Origin: Bacillus sp. FJAT-29790
Lineage (GTDB): Bacteria > Bacillota > Bacilli > Bacillales > Cytobacillaceae
Length of the DNA stretch: 64,000 bases
Assembly (NCBI RefSeq): GCF_019039215.1
Contig: NZ_JAHNZZ010000001.1
Coordinates: 21,872-85,871, forward strand
Direction of reading: 5' to 3'
The position numbers and the translations under genes are program-made. This document shows, one piece after another, positions 1-7,850 of the stretch. The notes under the pieces are model-generated. The model saw only the letters and a list, made by a program, of their open reading frames with translations. It made no database searches and was not told the origin of the DNA. Position 1 is the stretch's first letter; every line of letters starts with the position of its first letter.

Positions 1-2
1 TC

Positions 3-605
3 GGACAAAGGCGTTTTACTATTAAAGTAACTGGTGAAGCGAACCACGCAGGCACAACGCCGATGGGATATCGTAAAGATGCTGTCTATGCTGCTAGTCA
101 TATGATTTATGAAATCATTCGTTTAGCGAAGCAACAAGGTGATCCGCTTGTGGCAACAGTCGGGAAAATGGAGATAACGCCAAATATCGTTAATGTTGTG
201 CCGGGAAAAGTCATTTTTACTGTTGATGTGCGTCATACTGACAAACATGCGATTGTTCAGTTTACTGAATTATTTACGGGGAAAATAAGAGAGGTTTCGA
301 GGGAACATGGAGTAGAAATATCCATCGATATGTGGCTGGATGCCGATCCAGTTCCAATGGATTCAAAAATCGTGGAAGTCATTGAAAAGCAATGTAAGAA
401 AAATAGTTTGAATTTTAAGTTAATGCATAGCGGAGCAGGGCATGATGCGCAAATTTTCGCCAAAACAATTCCGGCAGCCATGTTGTTTGTTCCAAGCCGA
501 AAAGGCATTAGCCATAATCCTGCAGAATACACAGAGCCTGCCGACTTGGCCGAAGGGGTTAAAGCATTGATTGGCACTTTATATGAATTAGCATACAAAG
601 AATAA
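3..605 (+). CDS. allC: Allantoate amidohydrolase (M20 family), C-terminal part
   Basis: The reading frame is open to the left edge, so only the last 200 codons are present. Family members hydrolyse allantoate or N-carbamoyl amino acids with a two-metal centre in the cytoplasm. The visible part begins inside the lid/dimerisation domain (EANHAGTTPMGYRKDA). It then shows the metal-site region HSGAGHDAQ and the terminal PSRKGISHNPAEY segment with its histidine ligand. The choice of allantoate rather than another carbamoyl substrate rests on the neighbour 24 bp downstream, an AllE-type ureidoglycine aminohydrolase that acts on the next intermediate. An N-carbamoyl-L-amino-acid hydrolase is the alternative. 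Confidence 0.85.
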   Translation, partial: GQRRFTIKVTGEANHAGTTPMGYRKDAVYAASHMIYEIIRLAKQQGDPLVATVGKMEITPNIVNVVPGKVIFTVDVRHTDKHAIVQFTELFTGKIREVSREHGVEISIDMWLDADPVPMDSKIVEVIEKQCKKNSLNFKLMHSGAGHDAQIFAKTIPAAMLFVPSRKGISHNPAEYTEPADLAEGVKALIGTLYELAYKE

Positions 606-629
606 CGATAAAAAAGGAGAGTTTAAAAG

Positions 630-1394
630 ATGGGTTATCCAAAAGATTTATTATCAAGCAGATCAATAATTGAGCATGGTAAATATGCATTAATCGCACC
701 AGAAGGATTAGTGAATAATGTGATTCCAGGATTCGAGAATTGTATTATTTCGATTTTAGGTTCACCTAAGCTTGGAGCAAGCTTTGTCGATTATGTTGTG
801 ACAATGAAAAATGGCGGAAAAAATAGTGAGGGGTTTGGGGGGCAAGCTGACGTAGAGACATTCGTCTATGTCATTGAAGGTAAAATAAAAGCTGCTGCAG
901 GTGAACAAGAGTTTGTTCTTGAAGAAAGTGGTTATTTATACTGTCCGCCAGGAATAAAAATGTATTTAGAAAACCTTGGGGATGGAGATTCGAAACTATT
1001 CCTTTATAAGCAAAAATATCGCCCTCTTGAAGGACGGAAGCCGTGGGTTTATTCAAATCACGCCAACCATATTGAATTCAGGAATTATGATGACATGCAC
1101 AATGTCAATATTAAAGATTTATTGCCTGCGGATATTGATTTTGATATGAATTTTCATATTCTTTCCTTTGATCCCGCAGCATCTCATCCATTTATCGAAA
1201 CACATGTCCAAGAACACGGCGCCTATCTACTTTCAGGAGAAGGAATGTATAATCTGGATAATAAGTGGGTTCCAGTGAAGAAAGGTGATTATATTTTCAT
1301 GGGCCCATACGTACACCAGGCAGCATATGCTGTAGGAAGAGAAAATTTAACCTATGTTTACTCTAAAGATTGTAATCGAGATGCGGAATTATAA
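630..1394 (+). CDS. allE: (S)-ureidoglycine aminohydrolase (bicupin)
   Basis: Predicted to convert (S)-ureidoglycine to (S)-ureidoglycolate plus ammonia, the step after allantoate hydrolysis. The 254-residue protein is a double cupin: the N-terminal barrel (about 60-130) includes GGQADVETFVYVIEGK, and the C-terminal barrel (about 180-245) includes the metal-binding run FIETHVQEHGAYLLSGEG. The length matches the AllE/YlbA family. AAGGAG lies 8 bp before the ATG. It follows the allantoate amidohydrolase gene closely enough for one transcript. The downstream side ends in a repeat element rather than a clear terminator. Confidence 0.88.
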   Translation: MGYPKDLLSSRSIIEHGKYALIAPEGLVNNVIPGFENCIISILGSPKLGASFVDYVVTMKNGGKNSEGFGGQADVETFVYVIEGKIKAAAGEQEFVLEESGYLYCPPGIKMYLENLGDGDSKLFLYKQKYRPLEGRKPWVYSNHANHIEFRNYDDMHNVNIKDLLPADIDFDMNFHILSFDPAASHPFIETHVQEHGAYLLSGEGMYNLDNKWVPVKKGDYIFMGPYVHQAAYAVGRENLTYVYSKDCNRDAEL

Positions 1395-1423
1395 AAAAGT
1401 CTTTGATTCAAGAAATTAAATAA

Positions 1424-1655
1424 AGGCTGTTTTCGTAAAGTTTGTTGTTTTTATAATGTGATTTTTATTTAATAATCTGAGTTGATTGGAGCGGAGGGCA
1501 CTTGACTCCAGCGGGAATAGAGGGAAGCGGGAGACCCCACAGGCGGTAACGCCGAGGAGGCTTCCGTCCCTCCCCGTGGAAAGCAAGTGCCCGCAGCGGA
1601 AATCAACGGGCAAAATATTAAGGCTTAAAAACAACAATATATGCGAAAATAGCCT
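1424..1655 (+). repeat. Family A dispersed repeat, copy 1 (full length)
   Basis: About 232 bp starting AGGCTGTTTTCGTAAAG and ending ATGCGAAAATAGCCT, so the ends form imperfect inverted repeats of about 24-30 bp. The GC-rich core contains GGAGCGGAGGGCACTTGACT and a later matching GCAAGTGCCCGCAGCGG, which can fold back on each other. The same sequence recurs near 16.6, 30.1, 32.7, 50.2, 52.5, 58.3 and 63.97 kb. Short open frames inside it occur on both strands and are not credible genes. Confidence 0.9.
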
Positions 1656-1676
1656 AAATAAAAGAGGTGCATAGAG

Positions 1677-2063
1677 GTGGAAGAGAAAGCGACTATGGTA
1701 AGCATTGAGGGGATAAAGGCAGAAAGAGTCTTTGAAATTGATAAGATAGCAAAATTTGATCCGAACGAACCGCAAAAGAACTATTTCTATGAAACAGATA
1801 AAACTGTTGGGGCAGTATGGTGTCTTGAACCAGGACAGGAAGTGTATTTACACTCCCATTCGAATGTCGATGATATGTGGGTGTGCGTAGAAGGGGAAGG
1901 AACCTATTTCCCAGACCTGGATAATGAAATCCCGATTAGAAAGGGAATGGTCTTATTAGCCAAACCGAACCAAATTCATGGCATGCGTAATACAGGAAAT
2001 GGTCGATTCATGTTCGTGGGCTTTGCTGCTGGTTCATTGCCGATGGATATAACAAGATACTAA
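1677..2063 (+). CDS. Small cupin-domain protein
   Basis: A 128-residue single-domain cupin with the metal-binding pattern YLHSHSNVDDMWVCVEGEG at about 57-75 and the second cupin motif LAKPNQIHGM at about 100-110. I cannot assign a substrate. Its place 0.28 kb after allE makes a role in the same ureide pathway possible, but this is inference, since a full family A repeat separates them. The GTG start at 1677 is preferred because AGAGGTG sits 7 bp upstream. An in-frame ATG at 1695 has poorer spacing. Confidence 0.75.
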   Translation: MEEKATMVSIEGIKAERVFEIDKIAKFDPNEPQKNYFYETDKTVGAVWCLEPGQEVYLHSHSNVDDMWVCVEGEGTYFPDLDNEIPIRKGMVLLAKPNQIHGMRNTGNGRFMFVGFAAGSLPMDITRY

Positions 2064-2114
2064 AATTAAGTCGCACAGTAAGCAAACCGCTTTTCCGGTC
2101 TACTTTTTGTTTGG

Positions 2115-2152
2115 AAAAAAAGAGTCCTTCTCAAATTGAGAGGGACTCTTCC
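2115..2152. terminator. 13-bp perfect hairpin, probable terminator
   Basis: AGAGTCC...TCTCA pairs with TGAGA...GGACTCT around an AAT-type loop at 2121-2149, with one G-U pair. A run of seven A residues precedes it, so the better U-tail is on the minus strand. On the plus strand the tail is only TTCC. It follows the cupin gene and may act in both directions. Confidence 0.5.
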
Positions 2153-2305
2153 TAATTTCTACTATTGGAATTCTTTACAATTGATAGGAAGGAGCGTATT
2201 TAATAAGAAGTAAAGAAGTCAATTGCAGGGAGCTAATATGCCGTTGACTAAAAAATGGAAATAGATTAATTTAGTAATAGACTATAAACGGAGGAGGCTA
2301 TCTAA

Positions 2306-3226
2306 ATGAAGGTATGCTCATTTTTACCCGCCGCTACAAATATGATATATGAAATGGGACTAGAAAGACATCTGAATGGAGTTACGTTTGAATGTCCATC
2401 GGATAAACCAAAAGTTGTTCGCACTCAACTCGAGGGAAAAACCTATTCAAGTGCAGAGATTGAGACTATATTTACTGAATCATCAAATATGGGAAAAAGC
2501 TTATATTATGTAGATATGGAATTATTAACAGCGATTGAACCAGACCTTGTGTTTACTCAAGATGTATGTGATGTGTGTCAAATTAGCACATCTGTTGTTC
2601 AAAGAGCAATTGGATCTCTAAAAAAGCAACCAAAAGTGGTACCATTAATACCGCGTAGGCTTCGTGATGTATATCAGAATGCACTAACAATTGCAATGGA
2701 GCTAGGTGAAGAAAAGGTTGGTCTTGATTACTTAGCTGAATTACAAAAGAGAGTACGTGCGATTACAGACAAACTTCGTGAACATCAAGTAGAACCAAAA
2801 AGAGTGATGATTATGGAGTGGCTAGATCCCATTTATAATTGTGGGCATTGGATTCCTGATCAAATCGCATTGGCAGGTGGAGTGGATATGTTGTCCAATC
2901 CAGCAGGTTACTCAGTTGTCACCCCTTGGGAAAAAGTACAACAATATGATCCGGAAGTATTGGTCATTGCGCCTTGTGGTTTTCAGGTAGGACGATCGAT
3001 ACAGGAACTAGGCCAACTAACAAATAAACCGGGATGGAGCGATTTGACTGCAGTAAAGAACAGGGCAGTATATCTTGCTGATGCAGATTACTTTACAAGA
3101 CCAAGTACCACATTAGTAGATGGGATTGAGATACTAGCTGCCCTTTTTCATCCGCATCTGTTTGAAATTCCAGAAACAAGTAAGAAAAAGGTTCTACCTG
3201 TTACAGAAAAAGAAATTATAGTGTAA
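2306..3226 (+). CDS. BtuF-like cobalamin-binding / ABC substrate-binding domain protein, no signal peptide
   Basis: A 306-residue protein of the TroA/BtuF substrate-binding fold (COG0614 type). It starts MKVCSFLPAATNMIYEMG, directly in the first strand of the domain, with no signal peptide or lipobox, so it is probably cytoplasmic. Similar leaderless proteins in Bacillaceae are annotated as cobalamin-binding proteins. No permease or ATPase gene lies beside it, and I recognise no cobalamin riboswitch in the 240 bp upstream. GGAGGAGG lies 9 bp before the ATG. A strong hairpin terminator follows, so it is monocistronic. The ligand is inferred from the family. Confidence 0.75.
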   Translation: MKVCSFLPAATNMIYEMGLERHLNGVTFECPSDKPKVVRTQLEGKTYSSAEIETIFTESSNMGKSLYYVDMELLTAIEPDLVFTQDVCDVCQISTSVVQRAIGSLKKQPKVVPLIPRRLRDVYQNALTIAMELGEEKVGLDYLAELQKRVRAITDKLREHQVEPKRVMIMEWLDPIYNCGHWIPDQIALAGGVDMLSNPAGYSVVTPWEKVQQYDPEVLVIAPCGFQVGRSIQELGQLTNKPGWSDLTAVKNRAVYLADADYFTRPSTTLVDGIEILAALFHPHLFEIPETSKKKVLPVTEKEIIV

Positions 3227-3249
3227 GAATTGATAATTCGCAAAACAGG

Positions 3250-3275
3250 ACCGGGCGGTTTTTGCCCGGTTTTTT
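3250..3275 (+). terminator. Rho-independent terminator
   Basis: ACCGGGC pairs with GCCCGGT around a GGTTTTT loop and is followed by five T residues, 24 bp after the stop of the BtuF-like gene. Confidence 0.85.
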
Positions 3276-3331
3276 CCTTATTATAAATCAGCTAGTCAAT
3301 AAAATATCGGTAAAGGGATTCTTTCATATTT

Positions 3332-3469
3332 TTAATACTCGATTTCCTCGTAATCTTTAGGTTGGGGCAGCGGCTGCCCGTTTCCTCTGTTAGCTATCTC
3401 ATTATTTGATTGCATTTCCTCACGCCTCTCTATAGCAGCTTTTCTATGTTGCTTTTTTTGTTTCTCCAT
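3332..3469 (-). CDS. Small hypothetical protein, 45 aa
   Basis: A short minus-strand frame encodes a highly charged 45-residue peptide starting MEKQKKQHRKAAIERREEMQ and ending PKDYEEIEY. The N-terminal half is basic and likely helical, the C-terminal half acidic with prolines. A near-perfect ribosome binding site GGAGGTGA lies 7 bp before the ATG, which is the main reason to call it. I do not recognise the family. It is isolated between the BtuF-like gene and sigV and is transcribed against both. Confidence 0.6.
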   Translation of the reverse strand: MEKQKKQHRKAAIERREEMQSNNEIANRGNGQPLPQPKDYEEIEY

Positions 3470-3568
3470 GGTTAGTCACCTCCTAAAATTGGTGAAAATT
3501 AAGATGTGTTTCATTAATAGTTTCAACTATGCAATTAAAAAAATACAACGAGAGATGAATGAGTTTAG

Positions 3569-3657
3569 AGGGATTTCCACATGGCGGAAGTCCCTTGCTT
3601 TACGCGAAAAACACCAATTAGTTTTATTAAAGTTTTTCTAAAGTTGGTGTTTTCTGA
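3569..3657. terminator. Two successive hairpins upstream of sigV
   Basis: AGGGA.TTCC pairs with GGAA.TCCCT at 3569-3598, and AAAACACCAA pairs with TTGGTGTTTT at about 3608-3655 across a long loop. Both have T-rich flanks. They lie between the 45-aa gene and sigV and could insulate the sigV promoter, which is inferred only from the fold-back. Confidence 0.4.
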
Positions 3658-3681
3658 AAATACTAGGAGCAAAAGAATATA

Positions 3682-3709
3682 AAACTTTTTATACATGCTT
3701 GTGCGTCTA
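3682..3709 (+). promoter_or_regulatory. Candidate ECF-type (SigV autoregulatory) promoter
   Basis: AAAAC followed by a T-run at 3681-3690 and CGTCTA at 3704-3709 resemble the TGAAAC / CGTC elements used by extracytoplasmic-function sigma factors. The gap (18 bp between AAAC and CGTC) is one or two bases longer than usual, so support is partial. A start near 3716 would exclude the upstream in-frame ATG at 3695 and fit the sigV start at 3755. Confidence 0.35.
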
Positions 3710-3754
3710 TTATGTGTATACAATTTATCAGCCAAAAAGGAGCCTTTTTGTGTA

Positions 3755-4270
3755 ATGGGAAAGATGAGAAAGATGAAATCAGAGGATATTTTTACGGAGT
3801 TTGTTAGGGAAAACAAAGAAAACTTTTATCGGCTTGCTTATAGTTATGTGAAAAATTCAGAGGATGCTTTAGATATTGTGCAGGACTCGATTCATAAAGC
3901 GATAATCTCCATCGATTCACTTCAAGATCTGAAAATGATTAAAAGTTGGTTTTACAGAATTGTCGTGAATACTTCTTTAGATTTTTTAAGAAAGCAAAAG
4001 AGGGTAAGTATTGTCGATTCTGAGACGATGGAGTTAATCAGTTCTGGTAAAGAAGATCATTACGAGAACCTTGACTTAGAACGAGCGTTAGAACAATTAC
4101 CCCCAGAGTACCGAAGTATCATTGTTCTCCGGTATTTTGAAGATATGAAAATTGAAGAAGTTGCCGACGTCTTGGGAGGAAATGTAAGCACGATAAAAAC
4201 ACGTTTGTATAAGGCGCTAAAATTATTACGTATAGAAATAAAAGATGAAATTATTGAGGGAGTTAAATAG
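3755..4270 (+). CDS. sigV: ECF RNA polymerase sigma factor SigV
   Basis: A 171-residue sigma-70 family factor made only of region 2 (about 15-85, LAYSYVKNSEDALDIVQDSI) and region 4 (about 110-165, YRSIIVLRYFEDMKIEEVAD plus a helix-turn-helix). Pairing with an RsiV-type anti-sigma gene one base downstream identifies it as SigV, which in B. subtilis answers lysozyme and cell-wall damage. The ATG at 3755 has AAGGAG 12 bp upstream. ATGs at 3764 and 3773 are also possible. The longer frame from 3695 would begin upstream of the likely transcription start. Confidence 0.85.
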   Translation: MGKMRKMKSEDIFTEFVRENKENFYRLAYSYVKNSEDALDIVQDSIHKAIISIDSLQDLKMIKSWFYRIVVNTSLDFLRKQKRVSIVDSETMELISSGKEDHYENLDLERALEQLPPEYRSIIVLRYFEDMKIEEVADVLGGNVSTIKTRLYKALKLLRIEIKDEIIEGVK

Positions 4271-4271
4271 G

Positions 4272-5150
4272 ATGGATAAAAAACTTGAAAAATTGAAAAA
4301 TGATTATAATAATATACCGATTCCTGACAAACTGAATTTTGTCGTAGAAAAAGCATTAAAGCAAGGGAAGAAAAAATCCCCAAAAAATAAATGGCTTGTA
4401 GGAGTTGCTGCAGCCGCTGTCCTATTTACAGCAGGCATCAATACAAGTCCGGCAATGGCGAATGCATTAGCAGACATACCGGTAGTTGGAAGTGTTGTGA
4501 AGGTACTTACTTTTACAGAATTTAAAGTTGAAGAAGAACAGTACGAAGCAGACATAAAAGTGCCTGCAGTATCGGATTTAGAAAATAAGGATCTTGCAAA
4601 AAGCCTAAACGAAAGCTATTTAAAAGAAAGTAAAGCCCTTTATGATGAGTTTTTATCTGATATGGAGGATCTGGAAAGCAATGGTGGGGGCCATTTAGGT
4701 GTTCATAGTGGATATGAGGTAAAAACCGACAATGATAGGATCTTATCCATTGGCAGGTATGTTGTACAAACTGTAGGGTCTTCTTCTACAATCATGAAAT
4801 ATGACACGATTGATAAGAAAAACCAAATATTATTGAGTTTACCGATGTTATTTAAAGATGATCATTATATTAGTCTTATTAGTGACAATATTAAAGAACA
4901 GATGCGAGAGCAAATGAAGGCGGACGATAATAAAATTTATTGGGTTTTGGATGCCGGCTTAGAGGATCCGATAGAACCGTTCGAGTCTATAGATATGAAT
5001 CAAAATTTCTATATTAACAATGATGGGAAATTAGTTATTTCCTTTGATAAATATGAGGTAGCGCCGGGTTATATGGGGGTTGTTGAGTTTGTAATCCCGT
5101 CGGAAGTTATTTCGGATATTTTAGTCAGCGATGAGTATATTAAATCATAA
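4272..5150 (+). CDS. rsiV: Anti-sigma factor RsiV, lysozyme-binding membrane protein
   Basis: A 292-residue single-pass membrane protein. The N-terminal cytoplasmic segment (1-45) should hold the sigma factor. One transmembrane helix follows at about 46-68 (WLVGVAAAAVLFTAGI), then an extracellular part with the DUF3298/DUF4163-type fold that in B. subtilis RsiV binds lysozyme and exposes the protein to site-1 cleavage. The ATG at 4272, one base after the sigV stop, is chosen because GAGGGAG precedes it and the protein then opens MDKKLEKLK like homologues. The gene is translationally linked to sigV. No oatA-like target gene is visible. Confidence 0.85.
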   Translation: MDKKLEKLKNDYNNIPIPDKLNFVVEKALKQGKKKSPKNKWLVGVAAAAVLFTAGINTSPAMANALADIPVVGSVVKVLTFTEFKVEEEQYEADIKVPAVSDLENKDLAKSLNESYLKESKALYDEFLSDMEDLESNGGGHLGVHSGYEVKTDNDRILSIGRYVVQTVGSSSTIMKYDTIDKKNQILLSLPMLFKDDHYISLISDNIKEQMREQMKADDNKIYWVLDAGLEDPIEPFESIDMNQNFYINNDGKLVISFDKYEVAPGYMGVVEFVIPSEVISDILVSDEYIKS

Positions 5151-5314
5151 AAGATGCAAAGGAATTTCAAGAAAAAGGAATGTTTTTTTGAGCTGATACG
5201 TTAAAAAATTCGGTCCCTTTTGATATAATGATTCAGAAAGAATAAAGTGTATAATCAAATAACCCTATATACATTTATATCTTGAAATATAAATCGATAG
5301 GTGGCAGAAAAGTA

Positions 5315-6265
5315 ATGAATCAAAAGCCTTACAGAGTATTGTTGTATTATATGTATGTTCCCATTGAGAACCCAGAGGAGTTTGCCAAGGAGCATTTGGA
5401 TTTGTGTAATGAGATTGGCTTAAAAGGCCGAATTCTTGTTGCAGCCGAAGGGATCAATGGTACTGTTTCTGGAACAGTGGAACAAACAAATCAATATACG
5501 GAAGTGATGAAACAGGACCCTCGTTTTGCCGATATGGTTTTTAAAATTGATGAGGCGGACGAGCATGCTTTTAAGAAAATGAAGGTTCGTCATCGAAAAG
5601 AGCTTGTAACCCTAAGATTAGAAGATGATGTGAACCCGAACGAACTTACGGGAAAGTATTTAAATCCGAACGAGTTTTATGAAAGATTACAGGATGAGGA
5701 TACTATTGTATTAGATGCAAGAAATGATTATGAGTATGATTTAGGCCATTTTAGAGGGGCAATCAGACCAGATATTCGCAATTTCCGCGATTTACCGCAA
5801 TGGGTGAGAGACAATAAAGATGTGTTAGAAGACAAAAAGATCATCACTTATTGTACCGGAGGAATTCGTTGTGAGAAATTCTCAGGTTGGCTGCTTAAAG
5901 AAGGTTTCGAAGACGTTGCACAGCTGCACGGTGGAATTGTAACGTACGGTAAGGATCCAGAAGTTCAGGGGCAGCTTTGGGACGGTCAGCTCTATGTTTT
6001 TGATGAAAGGATCGGCGTTCCTGTTAATCAAAAGGAGCATGTTGTTGTCGGGAGAGATTACTTTTCAGGGGAGCCTTGTGAACGGTATGTGAATTGTGCT
6101 AATCCGGAATGTAATAAAAAAATTCTCAGCTCAGAAGATAACGAACATAAATATTTACGCAGCTGCTCACATGAATGTCGAACGCACCCTAGAAATCGGT
6201 ATGTTGCTCAACACGGACTAACAGATGAAGAAGTAGCAGAAAGACTTCAGAAAATAGAAAATTGA
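5315..6265 (+). CDS. trhO: tRNA uridine(34) hydroxylase TrhO (rhodanese-like)
   Basis: A 316-residue protein of the TrhO/YbfQ family, which performs oxygen-dependent hydroxylation of tRNA uridine-34 on the way to mo5U. An N-terminal acylphosphatase-like domain (about 1-95, [12 protein letters not shown]) is followed by a rhodanese domain (about 115-215) with the active cysteine in [11 protein letters not shown]-terminal cysteine-rich zinc-finger-like part has CANPECNKK and a later CSHEC. The ATG at 5315 has AGGTGG 10 bp upstream. The TTG-initiated frame from 5282 adds 11 residues before that site. A terminator follows directly. Confidence 0.9.
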   Translation: MNQKPYRVLLYYMYVPIENPEEFAKEHLDLCNEIGLKGRILVAAEGINGTVSGTVEQTNQYTEVMKQDPRFADMVFKIDEADEHAFKKMKVRHRKELVTLRLEDDVNPNELTGKYLNPNEFYERLQDEDTIVLDARNDYEYDLGHFRGAIRPDIRNFRDLPQWVRDNKDVLEDKKIITYCTGGIRCEKFSGWLLKEGFEDVAQLHGGIVTYGKDPEVQGQLWDGQLYVFDERIGVPVNQKEHVVVGRDYFSGEPCERYVNCANPECNKKILSSEDNEHKYLRSCSHECRTHPRNRYVAQHGLTDEEVAERLQKIEN

Positions 6266-6277
6266 GTGCTTATCAAA

Positions 6278-6311
6278 ACCCCAGTAAGGAGATACCTACT
6301 GGGGTCTTTTG
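6278..6311 (+). terminator. Rho-independent terminator after trhO
   Basis: ACCCCAGTA pairs with TACTGGGGT and is followed by CTTTTGT, 12 bp past the trhO stop. Confidence 0.85.
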
Positions 6312-6379
6312 TAATAATAAGCCACTGGCTGTAATTGTTAGCCATAGTTATCGATATTGGAAAGCACTAGAAAAGAATA

Positions 6380-6418
6380 TTGACAAATTCTACTCGATGT
6401 AACTATAATGATTACATC
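6380..6418 (+). promoter_or_regulatory. Sigma-A promoter overlapped by an inverted-repeat operator (ywnA)
   Basis: TTGACA at 6380-6385 and TATAAT at 6404-6409 are separated by 18 bp. A perfect 7-bp inverted repeat, GATGTAA (6396-6402) and TTACATC (6412-6418) with a 9-bp spacer, brackets the -10 box. This is a natural place for autorepression by the Rrf2 protein encoded 16 bp downstream. Confidence 0.75.
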
Positions 6419-6433
6419 AGGAGGTTGCAACAT

Positions 6434-6862
6434 ATGAAAATCAGCAGTCGCTTTACTGTAGCTGTTCATATATTATCTCTCGTAACCATACAAAGTAATG
6501 CGCATTGTACTTCAGAATGGATTGCAGGGAGTGTAAATACAAATCCAGTGGTCATTCGAAGAGTAATGGGAAAACTGAAAAATGCGGGATTCATTGAAGT
6601 TCGACGAGGAGCAGGTGGAGCTACACTAAAAAAGCCTTTGGAAGAAATCACCTTACTTGACGTTTACCGAGCTGTAGAAGTTGTTGAAGAAGGAGAACTT
6701 TTTCAATTTCATGAAAAGCCAAATCCGAATTGTCCTGTAGGAGCTAATCTTGAGGCAGTTCTTGAATTAATTTTACTGCGTGCTCAAGAAGCAATGGAAA
6801 CCGTGTTGAATGAGGTTACTATGGGGGAGCTAGTCAAAGTATTAAATCAAAAAATTGGATAA
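6434..6862 (+). CDS. ywnA: Rrf2-family transcriptional regulator, YwnA-like
   Basis: A 142-residue Rrf2 regulator: winged helix-turn-helix at about 1-65 (MKISSRFTVAVHILSLV, then NPVVIRRVMGKLKNAGFIEV) and the usual wing sequence RRGAGGATL. It has one central cysteine (NPNCPVG) and does not show the three-cysteine cluster of IscR/NsrR, so iron-sulfur binding is unlikely. The ATG at 6434 follows CAGGAGG. An upstream in-frame ATG at 6380 lies within the promoter and is rejected. The gene order with ywnB downstream, and matching half-sites in front of both genes, suggest YwnA controls itself and ywnB. Confidence 0.85.
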   Translation: MKISSRFTVAVHILSLVTIQSNAHCTSEWIAGSVNTNPVVIRRVMGKLKNAGFIEVRRGAGGATLKKPLEEITLLDVYRAVEVVEEGELFQFHEKPNPNCPVGANLEAVLELILLRAQEAMETVLNEVTMGELVKVLNQKIG

Positions 6863-6878
6863 TATCATTCAATTTTTT

Positions 6879-6906
6879 TTACATCTGTTGTAACTGAGGT
6901 GGTTAC
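6879..6906 (+). promoter_or_regulatory. Second set of TTACA/TGTAA half-sites upstream of ywnB
   Basis: TTACA (6879-6883) and TGTAA (6889-6893) form an inverted repeat with a 5-bp spacer, and GTAAC/GTTAC at 6890-6906 forms an overlapping one. They resemble the GATGTAA/TTACATC operator at the ywnA promoter, although the spacing differs. Confidence 0.45.
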
Positions 6907-7038
6907 GATTGCGGCAGTTCGTAATTAAAGGGAATGGTATCGGAAAAGATATTTAGGAAAAAGTAAAACACACTCAAAAAGGGAAGCCTAGCCTTTCGTC
7001 TAAGAGAATATATTAAACAATTTACTGGAGGTAATTTT

Positions 7039-7680
7039 ATGAAAATCGGGGTTATTGGAGCAACTGGAAAAGCTGGAAATCTAATATTGAAAGAAGCAAT
7101 GGATCGAGGACACCAGGTAACGGCTATGGTCAGAAATGCTTCAAAATTAACTGATAAAAATGTAACTGTTCTAGAAAAAGACGTATTTGAACTAAGTGCA
7201 GATGACCTAAAGCCGTTTGATGTTGTAGTAAATGCATTTGGCGCACCCGCAGGAGAAGAGCATCTTCATGTGGAGGCAGGAGCAGCGTTAATTGAAGCTG
7301 TTAAGGGAGCTCCCGAAACAAGATTAATCGTCGTAGGTGGTGCAGGCAGTCTGTTTGTTGATGAAGCGAAAACAACACGTTTGATTGATACTCCTGAGTT
7401 CCCGAAAGAATATTTTGCAACAGCTTCAAACCAAGGGGAAAATTTACAGGATTTACAAAATACAAGTGGAATTAAATGGACGTTTATCAGCCCTGCGGCA
7501 TTCTTTAATCCAGAAGGGAAAAGAACGGGTTCATATCAAAAAGGAAAAGACAATCTAATCGTGAATGCAAAAGGCGAAAGCTATGTAAGTTATGCAGATT
7601 ATGCTATCGCTGTTCTTGACGAAATTGAAAATCCCCAGCATATTAATGAACGCTTTACTCTCGTTTCAGAAGCTGAATAA
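7039..7680 (+). CDS. ywnB: NAD(P)-dependent oxidoreductase-like protein YwnB
   Basis: A 213-residue Rossmann-fold protein of the atypical short-chain dehydrogenase (NAD(P)H-binding) group. The nucleotide-binding motif GATGKAGN is at about 8-15 and the strand-loop VVNAFGAPAG at about 65-75. YNPN-type epimerase catalysis is not evident. B. subtilis YwnB has the same length. GGAGG is placed 9 bp before the ATG. The substrate is unknown. Regulation by the upstream Rrf2 protein is inferred from similar operator half-sites. Confidence 0.8.
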   Translation: MKIGVIGATGKAGNLILKEAMDRGHQVTAMVRNASKLTDKNVTVLEKDVFELSADDLKPFDVVVNAFGAPAGEEHLHVEAGAALIEAVKGAPETRLIVVGGAGSLFVDEAKTTRLIDTPEFPKEYFATASNQGENLQDLQNTSGIKWTFISPAAFFNPEGKRTGSYQKGKDNLIVNAKGESYVSYADYAIAVLDEIENPQHINERFTLVSEAE

Positions 7681-7706
7681 TTAAAATGATAGTAATTTAG
7701 ATAAAG

Positions 7707-7738
7707 AAAGAGCAGTGAATGCTAACAGCTCTTTTTTT
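7707..7738 (+). terminator. Terminator after ywnB
   Basis: AAAGAGC pairs with GCTCTTT across a 14-base loop and runs into seven T residues. Confidence 0.7.
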
Positions 7739-7850
7739 ACATATACCAACAGAAATGTTATCTAATAAGACTTTTGATTTTTGATTAGAGCAGCACTTAA
7801 TGTAGAATATAAATCGTTGGACAAAATTGTAAAAGCATGGAGGTATTTTA

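Noticed and set aside
1486..1674. Open reading frames inside family A repeats (also near 1416-1775, 30118-30345, 50232-50447 and 52446-52742)
   Set aside because: The same peptide wording appears on both strands of each repeat copy, with no good ribosome binding sites. They are a side effect of the GC-rich repeat core.
2064..2305. Cobalamin riboswitch upstream of the BtuF-like gene
   Set aside because: I found no recognisable B12-box or long conserved fold in the 240 bp. The region holds a hairpin and a plain ribosome site.
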